From Methanohalobium sp. (GTDB lineage: Archaea > Halobacteriota > Methanosarcinia > Methanosarcinales > Methanosarcinaceae), in contig NZ_JAHENT010000084.1 in the NCBI RefSeq assembly GCF_018609725.1, positions 1-64,000 on the forward strand: a stretch of 64,000 nucleotides of DNA. The letters are read 5' to 3'. The position numbers and the translations under genes are program-made. Each line of letters begins with the position of its first letter. Positions within the stretch are counted from its first letter, which is position 1. Shown here piece after piece: positions 1 through 10,617 of this stretch. The notes under the pieces are model-generated. The model had not been told where the DNA came from and ran no database searches. It worked only from the letters and a program-made list of their open reading frames with translations.

Positions 1-2
1 GT

Positions 3-965
3 GGAGATATCTCAGATATACGTAGTAGAGTATTTGAAAACACCACCCTCCCTATTACAACTGTTCCTATTTATCAGTCTATAGTGGAACACGGAATGAA
101 AAATGTAACATATGAGGATATATTCTCTACACTTGAAAGACATGTGGATGAAGGAGTAAGTTCTGTTGTTCTGCACTGTGTAGATAATAATACACTTGGT
201 AAACTAAAGGGTTCAGAAAGAGTTATGGGTATGGTATCAAAAGGTGGATCATTTACCAGTGTATTTATGCTGACCAATGAATGTAAAAACCCATTCATTC
301 AAAATTTTGATGCTGTCCTTGAAATCCTGAGGAAAAATGATGTGGTGCTTTCACTCGGTAATACCATGAGAAGCGGATGTATCCATGACCTTTATGATGA
401 TGCACAAATGTCGGAAATAGAAACCAATATCCGTCTTGCAAACAGGGCAAATGAAAAAGGTGTACAGGTGATTGTGGAAGGTACCGGTGGACATGTTCAG
501 GCAAATGATATTCCTGATACAGTTAGATACTACAAATCCCTGTCTGAATACCCTCTTTTTGTGGCAGGACCCCTGCCTATAGATGTAGCCCTTGGATACG
601 ACCATATAGCAGGTTCTGTAGGTGCCAGTATGGCAAGTGGAGCAGGAGCTGATTATCTCTGCTACATAACGCCGTCTGAACATCTTTCACTGCCCACACC
701 GGAACAGGTCAGAGAAGGACTGGTTGCGTTTAAAATCGCTGGTCATATAGGGGATACAATAAAATACGGTATAAGTGACAGAGATTTTATGCTGTCTATG
801 AAACGGAGAAAGTTTGACTGGGACGGTCAAATAGAAATGGCGATTGATCCGGATAAACCTAAAGAAATGTGTCCAATGGAAGGTCCATGTACAATGTGTG
901 GGGAATATTGTGCTATAAAAATTATGCAAAACTATCTCTCTGGAGATAATAGATATGGACATTAA
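3..965 (+). CDS. thiC: Phosphomethylpyrimidine synthase ThiC, 5'-truncated by window edge
   Basis: Frame is open from base 3 (GDISDIRSRVFENTTLPITTVPIYQSIVEHGM...) upstream of the listed ATG at 84; C-terminal CPMEGPCTMCGEYCAIK is the radical-SAM Cys motif of ThiC. Confidence 0.93.
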   Translation, partial: GDISDIRSRVFENTTLPITTVPIYQSIVEHGMKNVTYEDIFSTLERHVDEGVSSVVLHCVDNNTLGKLKGSERVMGMVSKGGSFTSVFMLTNECKNPFIQNFDAVLEILRKNDVVLSLGNTMRSGCIHDLYDDAQMSEIETNIRLANRANEKGVQVIVEGTGGHVQANDIPDTVRYYKSLSEYPLFVAGPLPIDVALGYDHIAGSVGASMASGAGADYLCYITPSEHLSLPTPEQVREGLVAFKIAGHIGDTIKYGISDRDFMLSMKRRKFDWDGQIEMAIDPDKPKEMCPMEGPCTMCGEYCAIKIMQNYLSGDNRYGH

Positions 966-1755
966 TTGCCCTAACATGCAGATGTTTGGAATAAAAACAC
1001 CGATTATAAAATCCGGAGACGATATCTTAAAAGCTGTTGGAGCTGGGTTTGAAAATGCAAGGATTATCCCACAGGATAATGATATACTTATTTTGGCAGA
1101 ATCAGCGGTTGCAACTGCTGAACATCGAATGATAAAACTTAGTGATGTCAAATCCAGTGAAATGGCTAAAGAATACGCTCAAAAATATGAGATAGACCCC
1201 AGAGAAATGGAACTTATTCTTCAGGAATGTGATGAAATAATTGGTGGTGTACCTGGTGCTGTACTTACCATTACAAGGGGAAATCTATCACCAAACGCGG
1301 GAATTGATAGTTCTAATGCACCTGATGGTTATGTAATACTTTTGCCGGAAAACGCACAAAAAAGTGCAGAATCAATCCGAGAGGGCATAAATAAACAATT
1401 TTTCTGCAACTTGGGGGTTATCATAGGAGATAGCAGAACCCAGCCGATGAGGCTTGGATGTGTAGGAATTGCACTTGGTACATCTGGTATTGTGCCTGTA
1501 GAAGATGCTCGAGGATGTCGGGATTTATACGGCAAGTCTTTAAACATTACACATAAAGCAACAGCAGATAACCTCGTATCTGCTGCCCAGATTATTATGG
1601 GTGAGGCGGGAGAATGTACTCCAGCTATCCTTGTAAGAGGTGCACCTGTAGACATTGTAAACGAATCGGTAGAAATGCACCTTTTTTCAAGAAACGAATG
1701 CATGTATTACAGCAATATAAGTAAAAACAACAAGTCTCTGTCCAAATGTCAATAA
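955..1755 (+). CDS. cofE: Coenzyme F420-0:L-glutamate ligase-like (CofE family)
   Basis: CofE-like motifs (DNDILILAESAVATAEHRMIKLSDV, VIIGDSRTQPMRLGCVGIALGTSGI); 11-nt overlap with thiC. Confidence 0.8.
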   Translation: MDINCPNMQMFGIKTPIIKSGDDILKAVGAGFENARIIPQDNDILILAESAVATAEHRMIKLSDVKSSEMAKEYAQKYEIDPREMELILQECDEIIGGVPGAVLTITRGNLSPNAGIDSSNAPDGYVILLPENAQKSAESIREGINKQFFCNLGVIIGDSRTQPMRLGCVGIALGTSGIVPVEDARGCRDLYGKSLNITHKATADNLVSAAQIIMGEAGECTPAILVRGAPVDIVNESVEMHLFSRNECMYYSNISKNNKSLSKCQ

Positions 1756-1868
1756 CTTATTTATATGAAGAGAACACTGGTTTTGTATAACAATTGCAAT
1801 ACCAAAATGTTATTGTAAAGTTAAAATACCGTTTTGAATTTTAATATAAACATAAAAAGGTGAACAAA

Positions 1869-2138
1869 ATGGGTAAACCAATATTATTAGATTTCAGTGC
1901 CACATGGTGTGGACCGTGTAAAATGCAAAAACCAATTATTGATGATCTTAAAGAAAAATATGGAGATCAGGTAGACATCAAAGAAGTAGATGTTGATGAA
2001 AATGGTGAAATGGCAAGGAACTACAATGTTATGGCAGTACCTACCATTGTAATCGAAAAAGATGGTGAAGAAGTCAAACGATTCACAGGATTAAAACAGG
2101 CAGATGTCCTGAGTGCAGAACTGGATAAACTTCTATAA
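1869..2138 (+). CDS. Thioredoxin-like protein
   Basis: DFSATWCGPCKMQKP active site and VMAVPTIVI cis-Pro motif. Confidence 0.92.
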   Translation: MGKPILLDFSATWCGPCKMQKPIIDDLKEKYGDQVDIKEVDVDENGEMARNYNVMAVPTIVIEKDGEEVKRFTGLKQADVLSAELDKLL

Positions 2139-2221
2139 CCTTTCCTTTTGTTACTTTTTTGATATTAAATTGCATCCTTTCTAATCAGAATATGTATATA
2201 TCTTAATATTATTCACCTGAT

Positions 2222-3259
2222 TTGAGAGGGATGAAAATATCAGAACAATTAATAGGTCTTGGAATTTTTGCTTACCGGCAAAAAAACGCAAGAGGCACAT
2301 TTAAACCACACCTTTCCATAAGTTTCAGGTCCAAAAAGGGCAGATTACATACTTTTTCTATTGATACAACCCGAATACCTGAAAAATATACACAGCCTGA
2401 TGCATATCTTATAACACATGCACATGGAGACCATCACGGCAAGTCTGCAATGCTTTCAAACCGTTCATTGTGTTCTGATAAGACAGCACTTGCACTGGAA
2501 TCCAGATATGGTAAGAAATTCAATGGTAAATCGGTTGAAATAGGCGAAACAATAGATGTCGGTGACGTATCCATCTATACCTATCCCACCGAACATACGG
2601 TAGGGTCAACTGCATTTTACTGGGAAAATGATGTAGGTACACGTATATTGGTAACAGGTGATGTGAAAGATGCATCCTGTCTACCAGATTGTGATGTTTT
2701 GATAACAGAGGCAAATTATGGGGACCCTGCGGATTTAAAATGCCACTTTAATGATGATCTGGATGGTTTTAAGGATATTTTTGAAAGCTGTAACCGTGTA
2801 GCCTTCGGTGCCTATGCTTTTGGAAAAGCCCAGAGAACCGTAGAAATTCTCAGGAAAGTGGGATATAACGGAGCTATAGAAATGGAGGACAATACTCTGA
2901 ACCTGACACAACTTTTACTTGATAATCCGGGTGAACTTTCAGGTATCGGAGAGTCCGACAACAATGAGGTGTGTGTAGTTCCTCCTCACTATTTGGATGA
3001 CCTGCCTGAAGATATATCAAAGTACAATGTAACCGGAAGAATAAACAAAAATCAGGTGTATCCGTCAATCCAGATAAGCGACCACCTTGATGCGTTTGGA
3101 CTTGTTGATATGGTGAAATCAATAAATCCTGAAATTACTATTGTATATCATCCAAAGGGACATAGACCATCAAAATTTGCAGATTATTTGAATTCTATAG
3201 GTATTGATTCTATATCCATTGATAACATCAACAATGTTTTGAGCAATGAATTTATTTAA
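2222..3259 (+). CDS. Metallo-beta-lactamase fold hydrolase (exonuclease-like)
   Basis: THAHGDHHG metal-binding motif plus later conserved His/Asp motifs. Confidence 0.75.
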   Translation: MRGMKISEQLIGLGIFAYRQKNARGTFKPHLSISFRSKKGRLHTFSIDTTRIPEKYTQPDAYLITHAHGDHHGKSAMLSNRSLCSDKTALALESRYGKKFNGKSVEIGETIDVGDVSIYTYPTEHTVGSTAFYWENDVGTRILVTGDVKDASCLPDCDVLITEANYGDPADLKCHFNDDLDGFKDIFESCNRVAFGAYAFGKAQRTVEILRKVGYNGAIEMEDNTLNLTQLLLDNPGELSGIGESDNNEVCVVPPHYLDDLPEDISKYNVTGRINKNQVYPSIQISDHLDAFGLVDMVKSINPEITIVYHPKGHRPSKFADYLNSIGIDSISIDNINNVLSNEFI

Positions 3260-3375
3260 CTGGTAGATATTTATCTGGGACAATAAATGTTTATATAGCT
3301 TCCAATAATTCATGGTATTCTACTTACAAAACCGTTTATCTATTCATATTAACTCATTCAGGAGACCGGAACAAT

Positions 3376-3768
3376 TTGAGTGAATCAACCCCCCAAAAAC
3401 AGGGAAAAGGAAAAAAAGAAGAATCAGAGGAACAGGAAAGTACCAGTAAGGTGAAGGGTCCTGAAGCATTTGAAAAAACACCGGAACAAAGAAGAAAAGA
3501 CCGGGTAGAAGGAATTATTAAAACTGCAGTTGCGTCAATACTTGGTATTATAGCAGGAGTTGTTGCTGAGTATATTTTAGGAACTGGTGCAGGTACCACA
3601 TGGTATGCAATAATAGTCATAATAGCGATTGTTACCTATTATATGCAGCGTGTTATCTACCCCCAGATAAACATCAGCACAAAAGAGTTTGGACTTAAAG
3701 ATTGGTTTTATGTGGAGTTTCTCGTAATAGATTTTGCACTGGTTACTTGGGTATTGATGCTGAATTAA
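3376..3768 (+). CDS. Hypothetical membrane protein (charged N-terminus, C-terminal TM helices)
   Basis: TTG-start ORF, hydrophobic segments IIKTAVASILGIIAGVVAEYILG and WYAIIVIIAIVTYYM. Confidence 0.65.
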   Translation: MSESTPQKQGKGKKEESEEQESTSKVKGPEAFEKTPEQRRKDRVEGIIKTAVASILGIIAGVVAEYILGTGAGTTWYAIIVIIAIVTYYMQRVIYPQINISTKEFGLKDWFYVEFLVIDFALVTWVLMLN

Positions 3769-3835
3769 ATATACAGGTTAATTTAAAAACTTCCTTTTTA
3801 CAAATAGATAAATTCAGGTTTTTAACAGGAATTGG

Positions 3836-5620
3836 TTGGTTATGAGGATAGCAGTATTAAACTATGATAGATGTCAGCCCAGAAAGTGCAGTAAAGAATG
3901 CCATAAATACTGTCCCAGAGTAAGGACAGGTGATGAAACAATCTATTTTGGTGAAAAAGGAAAACCTATAATTTCTGAGGAACTGTGTGTAGGCTGTGGT
4001 ATATGTGTCGATAAATGTCCCTACAAGGCTATAATGATTATCGGCTTACCGGAAGCACTTAAAGAACCTCCGACACACAGATATGGAACAAATGGTTTTG
4101 TGCTTTATGGACTTCCAACACCACAGGCAGGAAGAGTTACAGGTATTCTTGGTCCAAACGGTATAGGTAAAAGTACTGTAGTCAATATTCTATCCGGTAC
4201 ACTTGTTCCAAATCTTGGTGAATACGAAGAGGAATCCAGCTGGTACAGGGTTATTGAGAGATATTCAGGTACACAGATTCAGGACTATTTTAAAAAACTG
4301 TTAAACGGTAAAGTAAAGGTCTCTCAAAAACCACAATACATTGATAAAATACCCAAAGCGTTTAACGGAAAAACCCGTGAACTTCTTGAAAAAGCAGATG
4401 ACCGTGGAGTGCTGGATCAACTGATTGAAAGACTTGACCTGGATGAGATAATAGATCGTAATATAAATGAGTTGAGTGGGGGTGAACTCCAGAGGGTTGC
4501 AATTGCGGCTTGTATGGTTAAGGATGCAGAATTCTATTTCTTTGATGAAATAAGCCCCTACCTTGACATCTATCAGCGTATAAATGCTGCACAACTTATA
4601 CAGGAACTTGCTCAGGAAAAAGCTGTTCTTGTTGTAGAACACGACCTCGCTATCCTTGATATGCTTGCAGATGTAGTTCATGTTGCCTATGGTGTTCCCG
4701 GAGCATATGGTGTAATCACCTATCCCAAAGGTGTGCGTATAGCCATTAATCAGTATCTTAAAGGTTATCTTCCCGAAGAAAATATTCGTATTCGTCCAGA
4801 ACCAATCGAGTTTGAGGTTCATCCTCCGAGGGCTGAAGCAGAAGTTGAAACACTGGTTGAATACGGAAAATTCTCTAAACAATACAAGGATGGTTTTTCG
4901 TTAACATCTGATGGCGGTTCATTAAAACAGGGTGAAGTGCTTGGTGTAGTTGGACCCAATGGTATTGGGAAATCGACTTTTGTAAAGGTACTTGCGGGAG
5001 AAATAGAACCTGATGATGGTGAACTCGATTTTGACATCAATATTTCTTTTAAACCCCAGTATGTTAAAGGTGATATCAATCTCAGGGTACAGGATTTTTT
5101 GAGAAGTATAACCAGCAGATTTGATACCAGTTATTATCAGGGAGAAATTGCAAGACCACTACAGATTGAAGAGTTATATGATAAGATGCTTCCCAATTTA
5201 AGTGGGGGAGAACTGCAAAGAGTTGCAATCGCTGCCTGTCTTAGCCGTGACGCGGATATGTATATCCTTGATGAGCCAAGTGCACATCTGGATGTAGAAC
5301 AGCGTTCACTGACAACAAAAGCTATCAAGCGTTTTGCTGAAAATAATAAAAAGACCGCTATGGTGGTTGACCATGACATTTATATGATTGATATGCTGAG
5401 TGAGCGGTTGATTGTCTTTGAAGGTAAACCAGCGATATATGGTGTAGCAAAAAGACCATCCAGTATGCAGGAAGGTATGAATAAATTCCTTTCCAACCTT
5501 GATATAACTTTCAGAAGGGATGATGATACATCGCGTCCCAGAGTGAACAAGCCGAATTCCCGATTGGACAGGGAACAAAAAGCAGCAGGAGAATATTATT
5601 ATTACGATTTTGATGAATGA
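3836..5620 (+). CDS. Ribosome recycling/splitting ATPase ABCE1 (Rli1 homologue)
   Basis: N-terminal ferredoxin-like Cys clusters (CQPRKCSKECHKYCP, CVGCGICVDKCP), two Walker A (GPNGIGKST) and two LSGGELQRVAIA signatures. Confidence 0.97.
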   Translation: MVMRIAVLNYDRCQPRKCSKECHKYCPRVRTGDETIYFGEKGKPIISEELCVGCGICVDKCPYKAIMIIGLPEALKEPPTHRYGTNGFVLYGLPTPQAGRVTGILGPNGIGKSTVVNILSGTLVPNLGEYEEESSWYRVIERYSGTQIQDYFKKLLNGKVKVSQKPQYIDKIPKAFNGKTRELLEKADDRGVLDQLIERLDLDEIIDRNINELSGGELQRVAIAACMVKDAEFYFFDEISPYLDIYQRINAAQLIQELAQEKAVLVVEHDLAILDMLADVVHVAYGVPGAYGVITYPKGVRIAINQYLKGYLPEENIRIRPEPIEFEVHPPRAEAEVETLVEYGKFSKQYKDGFSLTSDGGSLKQGEVLGVVGPNGIGKSTFVKVLAGEIEPDDGELDFDINISFKPQYVKGDINLRVQDFLRSITSRFDTSYYQGEIARPLQIEELYDKMLPNLSGGELQRVAIAACLSRDADMYILDEPSAHLDVEQRSLTTKAIKRFAENNKKTAMVVDHDIYMIDMLSERLIVFEGKPAIYGVAKRPSSMQEGMNKFLSNLDITFRRDDDTSRPRVNKPNSRLDREQKAAGEYYYYDFDE

Positions 5621-5623
5621 AAC

Positions 5624-5881
5624 TTAACCGGTCTGGATTTCTCCACTGTTCATTTTAACTGCATCGGTGTATGCATCGTACATATTGTATATCCAGAATA
5701 TGGGATAAAGTACAAATCCAACAGCAGCAAACATTGTAACTATTAATATTATAGCAATTACAAAAAACATCTGACCTTTTTTGACCTGCTGGTTATATAT
5801 TTGACCAAGTCCTGGAAATATCAATGAAAGCCCTAATGCAGCCAGAGGGTTTTTTAATCTCTCTTCATTTGTATTATCCAT
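5624..5881 (-). CDS. Small TM2-like membrane protein
   Basis: Two hydrophobic helices, GLSLIFPGLGQIYNQQVKKG motif. Confidence 0.7.
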   Translation of the reverse strand: MDNTNEERLKNPLAALGLSLIFPGLGQIYNQQVKKGQMFFVIAIILIVTMFAAVGFVLYPIFWIYNMYDAYTDAVKMNSGEIQTG

Positions 5882-5969
5882 AATTAACCTCCACTTCCCA
5901 TCAAATATTTATGTAGTTTTTAGTATAAGTACTTTTTCAATCTTTTTATAAAAAATAACGTAAATAATT

Positions 5970-7364
5970 TTATCTGGCACTTTGTGGGATTTCGTATTCA
6001 TATCCGGTTTCAGGAATATACCCTTTTAGAACCTTAAATTCTCTATTCATCATAAAAATACTAAGCAGGAAGGATAAAAACCCGGCAATTGGGAAAGCTA
6101 TCCATACTCCTTTTAAATCGAAGAATCCAGGTAGTATAATAACCAGAGGTATCAGGAAAAGAATCTGGCGCGATACAGACAGAACAAATGAAGGTTTTGC
6201 TTTACCAATAGCCTGATATAAAGTAGCTCCTATAAATTCAAAACTTGCAAGCGGCACAACCAGTACCATAATTCTTATTGCGGATTTTCCAGAGTTTATA
6301 AGATTTGGGTCATTACTAAAAACACCAAAAAGTTGTTCGGGGAATGCATAAAATATTGCAAAACCGATGGATGCCATTACAGTAGTTACAATAATCGATA
6401 ACCTTACAGATTCCATCACTCTCTCAAAGTTTCTGGCACCGTAATTGAATCCTACAATAGGTTGTAATCCCTGAACAATTCCTATCATTGGCATGAATAT
6501 GAACATGAACAGTCGGTTTATAATTCCAAAAACAGCGATTGAAATGTCTCCTCCATATATTGCAAGAACATTGTTTAGTACCACCACCATCAAACTGCTG
6601 GATGATTGTCTGGCAAACGGTGACAACCCTATGGTAATGTTTTCTTTTATGATATCATATTGTGGTATCAAATTTTTAAGATGAAGTTTCAGTACGCTTT
6701 TTCCGCTGAACAGATAATATACAAGGAATAATGAACCGATAATCTGTGAAATTATAGTAGCAGAGGCTGCTCCTTTAACACCCCATCCAAACCCAAATAT
6801 AAAGACGGGGTCAAGGATAATGTTTGTCACTCCTGCGATGACCATCGTAAACATTGCCATGTTGGCGTTGCCTTCTGCACGCACGACATTGTTTGTAGCC
6901 ATTGCAAAAATAAAGAATATACATCCGTAGGTGATGATACGAAGATAATCCACAGCATATGGGAGGATTGTATCGGTTGCACCGAAGGCCTTCATTATAG
7001 GATTAATATAAAGACTGACTGCAACAGTTATCAGGGCACTGAAAACAAATATAAGGAATATGACATTTCCAAGCGTTTTTTCAGCTCTGTCTATATTGTT
7101 CGACCCGAGATTACGGGATATAATCGAGGCACCGCCAATACCAATTATAAGACCCAAACCAGCCATAATCATCTGCACAGGAAATGCAACGGTTAACCCT
7201 CCGATGCCCTGGGCACTGGCATCTCCAAGGGCTTTCCCTACAAAAATAGTATCAACTATATTATAGAGAGCCTGAATCACCATGCCTGCAATGGCAGGAG
7301 CTGATAATTTTAATAGGAGGTTACTGATTTTTTCATTGTTCAGTAATTCTCTTCTATCATTCAA
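5970..7364 (-). CDS. MATE family efflux transporter
   Basis: About 12 TM helices, MATE-like N-terminus (LSAPAIAGMVIQALYNIVDTIFVGKALG). Confidence 0.93.
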   Translation of the reverse strand: MNDRRELLNNEKISNLLLKLSAPAIAGMVIQALYNIVDTIFVGKALGDASAQGIGGLTVAFPVQMIMAGLGLIIGIGGASIISRNLGSNNIDRAEKTLGNVIFLIFVFSALITVAVSLYINPIMKAFGATDTILPYAVDYLRIITYGCIFFIFAMATNNVVRAEGNANMAMFTMVIAGVTNIILDPVFIFGFGWGVKGAASATIISQIIGSLFLVYYLFSGKSVLKLHLKNLIPQYDIIKENITIGLSPFARQSSSSLMVVVLNNVLAIYGGDISIAVFGIINRLFMFIFMPMIGIVQGLQPIVGFNYGARNFERVMESVRLSIIVTTVMASIGFAIFYAFPEQLFGVFSNDPNLINSGKSAIRIMVLVVPLASFEFIGATLYQAIGKAKPSFVLSVSRQILFLIPLVIILPGFFDLKGVWIAFPIAGFLSFLLSIFMMNREFKVLKGYIPETGYEYEIPQSAR

Positions 7365-7560
7365 TATAACTCCTCTCTATTAACAGGATTAGTATTCCAG
7401 TAAGTATTCAGACGGCTGGTTTAAAAAAATCTGTAATCTTCATCGATATATAAAAATGTATATCGAGGTTACAATATGAACTTTACCGTTTTTGTGGATT
7501 AATCTCTAAAGTTTTCATCTTTATAAGGGTTTTGAATGAGGTATATTGTGATATATGAAT

Positions 7561-7863
7561 TTAGGCTTTGTTTCTTGAGAGATACCACGTCAAAAATTCC
7601 GTATACATTATAAGTCCTATAAGGGTCGACCATATAATAAGCAGTATATGGAAATTATTTACAGGAACCAGATCATTTGCAAGAACCATATGTTGATGTG
7701 ATAGGAACCCTATAACTGTTTCCGGTATAAGAAGTACCATAACCACAGGCGCAGAAACAAGTAACAGTATAGCCATCATGGATGATACATTAATAAGTAA
7801 AAGGAGAACAAGTAACGAAAATATTCCGAATATAAGTATTGATGTGATGGTTATCATTTCCAT
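7561..7863 (-). CDS. Hypothetical membrane protein
   Basis: Three hydrophobic segments; directly downstream of the 7879-9636 gene. Confidence 0.6.
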   Translation of the reverse strand: MEMITITSILIFGIFSLLVLLLLINVSSMMAILLLVSAPVVMVLLIPETVIGFLSHQHMVLANDLVPVNNFHILLIIWSTLIGLIMYTEFLTWYLSRNKA

Positions 7864-7878
7864 AAAATCCCTCTTTTA

Positions 7879-9636
7879 TTATCCCTTTCGTTTTATATTT
7901 ATATAGGCTGATATTGGAGCTAATGAGAGTAATGCAAGAATCGCCATAAAGGCTGTAACCATGAATTTGGTTGCATCAATTCTTGTTAGTATAGGTTCTT
8001 CAGGTTTATGTTCTGTGACTACACCTTTATCCACGTAAAGTATTGCGGAATTGGAAATAGCCTTTGTCTGGTTGTTATTTATATCAACTTCCAGTTCAGG
8101 TAAAACATATCTTCCGGATTCATTGGTTGTTAATGTGTATGTTATTTCTTTATCTGCTTTTGGACCTAATTTACCATTCCATTGTAAATCTCCAGAAACC
8201 AGGTTTAGCTCTTCAGGGATGCTATCTGTGAAACTGATATTTGCTATCCGATTGCCGGTATTTTCAATGTTTATTTTCACTTCTACATTGTTACTAACGT
8301 TTATAGAATCAGAACTTAATGATTTGTCTACTTGTATCCATGAACTGTGTACATCAATTTCCTTTTCACTGGATTCAGTAGTATATTTACTACCTTCATC
8401 AACCCATTCAAGTACTGCAGGTTTTAATGTATATCTTCCGGGTTTTGTTGGTTTGACTTGATAGGTTACTTTTTTCGTTGAATCAGAATTAACTACCAGT
8501 GAATTTTCCAGTGAATCGTTCCCAATGATTGTAAATGAATCAGGGATTTCATCGGTAACATCTACCAGTTTTTTGGAATTGCCCATGTTGTGTATTATTA
8601 AACTAACCTGGACAGTATCATTTTCTTTTTCCCTGTACAGTGTGACATCTTCTTTGCTAATTTCTTTTTCTATTTTCATGTATGAGTTAATCTGGGTGCT
8701 AACCGTTTTTGAATCTGTATAGGTGTTACCGCGATAATCACGCCCTGAAACTACAAAACTGGTAACCATATTTTCCCCGGTAGGATCATTTGGGGGGTTG
8801 ATTCTAACAGGGAATATTTTACTCTTGTTTTGGTCTATTACATTGCGCATCATTACAGGTTGGCCAATTTTTCCGGTGTTTGATGAACTTTCAAGTTTAA
8901 CTTCCTGTACAGGAGTGCTGCCTGTATTTTCTACAAGGGCTTTGTATTCAATGGTTTCATTCGGGTTATAGCTGTCTTTATTGTTTAAAATGTCAATAGA
9001 AAAGTCTGGATTTCCGGGTCTATATGTTTCAAGATATACAACACCCTTTTCAGGGTATAGACTTGCAACTCTTACCATAAACTCATTGTAATATTTTCTG
9101 GATTCGGCTTCTTTGTAATTATCTGTGAATATATTTTTCTTATAAGGGTTGGAAACTTCAAGCACAACTTCCTTTTTCTTAAATTCCTTTACTTGTACAG
9201 TATAGTTTCCGTTTTTCAGTTCATATCCTTTATGGAATCCCTTTCTTTCGGTATCTTTAACCCATGCCTTTTTATAAACATGTCTGTAAAGCTCAACAGA
9301 AACGTTATTCGTGTTTATATCATGAATCTTTATTTTCAGGTCATCTTCATATGTATTTTCGCTGTTGGCTTTTGTATCAAAAAATAACTTCTCTTTATAT
9401 ACATTGTTCTGGTAAATAAGGACATTCGCGGAAGGTGGGTTTGTTCCAGGGTTTATTTCATGAATTTTGATAGTGTAGGGCCCGACTTTTGCACGTTCAT
9501 CTTTTGAAAGTTTATATTCTCCTCCATATTCCCATATGAGCTCATCCTGAAAAGAGTAGGCAGATATAGCCGGAACTAACTGGAAAATTAAAAAGACGAA
9601 CATTAGCAGGATAATTATTCTGGAGGATCTTATCAT
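7879..9636 (-). CDS. Secreted/membrane-anchored protein with repeated CARDB/DUF11-like domains
   Basis: Signal peptide, repeated VENTGSTPVQEVKL / NTGNRIANISFTDSIPEEL Ig-like repeats, C-terminal TM. Confidence 0.75.
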   Translation of the reverse strand: MIRSSRIIILLMFVFLIFQLVPAISAYSFQDELIWEYGGEYKLSKDERAKVGPYTIKIHEINPGTNPPSANVLIYQNNVYKEKLFFDTKANSENTYEDDLKIKIHDINTNNVSVELYRHVYKKAWVKDTERKGFHKGYELKNGNYTVQVKEFKKKEVVLEVSNPYKKNIFTDNYKEAESRKYYNEFMVRVASLYPEKGVVYLETYRPGNPDFSIDILNNKDSYNPNETIEYKALVENTGSTPVQEVKLESSSNTGKIGQPVMMRNVIDQNKSKIFPVRINPPNDPTGENMVTSFVVSGRDYRGNTYTDSKTVSTQINSYMKIEKEISKEDVTLYREKENDTVQVSLIIHNMGNSKKLVDVTDEIPDSFTIIGNDSLENSLVVNSDSTKKVTYQVKPTKPGRYTLKPAVLEWVDEGSKYTTESSEKEIDVHSSWIQVDKSLSSDSINVSNNVEVKINIENTGNRIANISFTDSIPEELNLVSGDLQWNGKLGPKADKEITYTLTTNESGRYVLPELEVDINNNQTKAISNSAILYVDKGVVTEHKPEEPILTRIDATKFMVTAFMAILALLSLAPISAYINIKRKG

Positions 9637-9767
9637 TAAATTTCTTTACGTAGTCATATTTTTTAAATCTTATTATTTTATATTTATTTTAACATAAAAT
9701 ATTTTATTCAATCTGGCTGAGGTTAATTTTTTATACTTCATTACCCTAAAATATTTTAAGGGTTTTT

Positions 9768-10583
9768 ATGGGGAATGGTTTATTATCTCAAAATATACCA
9801 TACACAGAATTGTTTGTATCAGATATGGTTTTTGCAATTGCAGTTTTGTTGGCAGGTTTTATATTTGCTCGGATTTTGATATCACTGTTTAATAAAGGGT
9901 TAAAAAAGACTCAATTACCGGATCTTGTAATTGAATTCTTATCCAGATTTTTGTCTATACTATTATATGTGCTTGTAATTCTTGCGTTTGCAGGTGCGCT
10001 TGGTTTTGCGGTGGGATCGGTATTTCTGGGTCTTTCAGCAGTTATTGGTTTGATTCTTGGATTTGGTATGCAGGATACCCTGACAAACTTAACGGCAGGG
10101 ATATGGATAGCGACCTTACGACCCATTGATAAAGACGATTATGTAACTATAAATGGAATGTTTGGAAAGGTGGAAGCAGTAGGTATGATGGCGACTGAAA
10201 TTCTTACTCCTGATAATCAGTTTATTACAATTCCCAATCAACTTGTATGGGGAAGTGCAGTAATTAATGATACCCGCATGCCAATAAGAAGAGCAAGAGT
10301 GGATGTAGGAGTAAGTTATGACACTGATCTTGATAAAGCAATTCAGGTGGCTTTTGATGTTATGAAAAACAACTCAATGGTACTTGATGACCCTGCACCT
10401 GCTGTAATAACATCAGAACTTGGTGATTCTTCGGTTAATCTCCAACTGCGAGCATGGGCAAACAACGAGGATGTCTGGACTGTTAAATGGGACCTGACCA
10501 GTGAAATATTCAAAGCTTATAGAAAAGAAGGAATTGAAATTCCATATCCACAGATGGACGTTCATCTGGATAAAGAAGGGTAA
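9768..10583 (+). CDS. MscS-family mechanosensitive channel
   Basis: FGMQDTLTNLTAGIWIATLRPIDKDDYVTINGMFGKVEAVG typical of MscS. Confidence 0.92.
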   Translation: MGNGLLSQNIPYTELFVSDMVFAIAVLLAGFIFARILISLFNKGLKKTQLPDLVIEFLSRFLSILLYVLVILAFAGALGFAVGSVFLGLSAVIGLILGFGMQDTLTNLTAGIWIATLRPIDKDDYVTINGMFGKVEAVGMMATEILTPDNQFITIPNQLVWGSAVINDTRMPIRRARVDVGVSYDTDLDKAIQVAFDVMKNNSMVLDDPAPAVITSELGDSSVNLQLRAWANNEDVWTVKWDLTSEIFKAYRKEGIEIPYPQMDVHLDKEG

Positions 10584-10592
10584 TAATAAGTT

Positions 10593-10616
10593 AAATGCAC
10601 CTTAAATGGTGCATTT
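10593..10616. terminator. Bidirectional hairpin terminator between convergent genes
   Basis: Perfect 9-bp inverted repeat AAATGCACC-N6-GGTGCATTT. Confidence 0.7.
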
Positions 10617-10617
10617 T

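Noticed and set aside
4301-4882. 193-aa antisense ORF inside ABCE1
   Set aside because: Antisense shadow of a strongly conserved gene; no recognisable motif.
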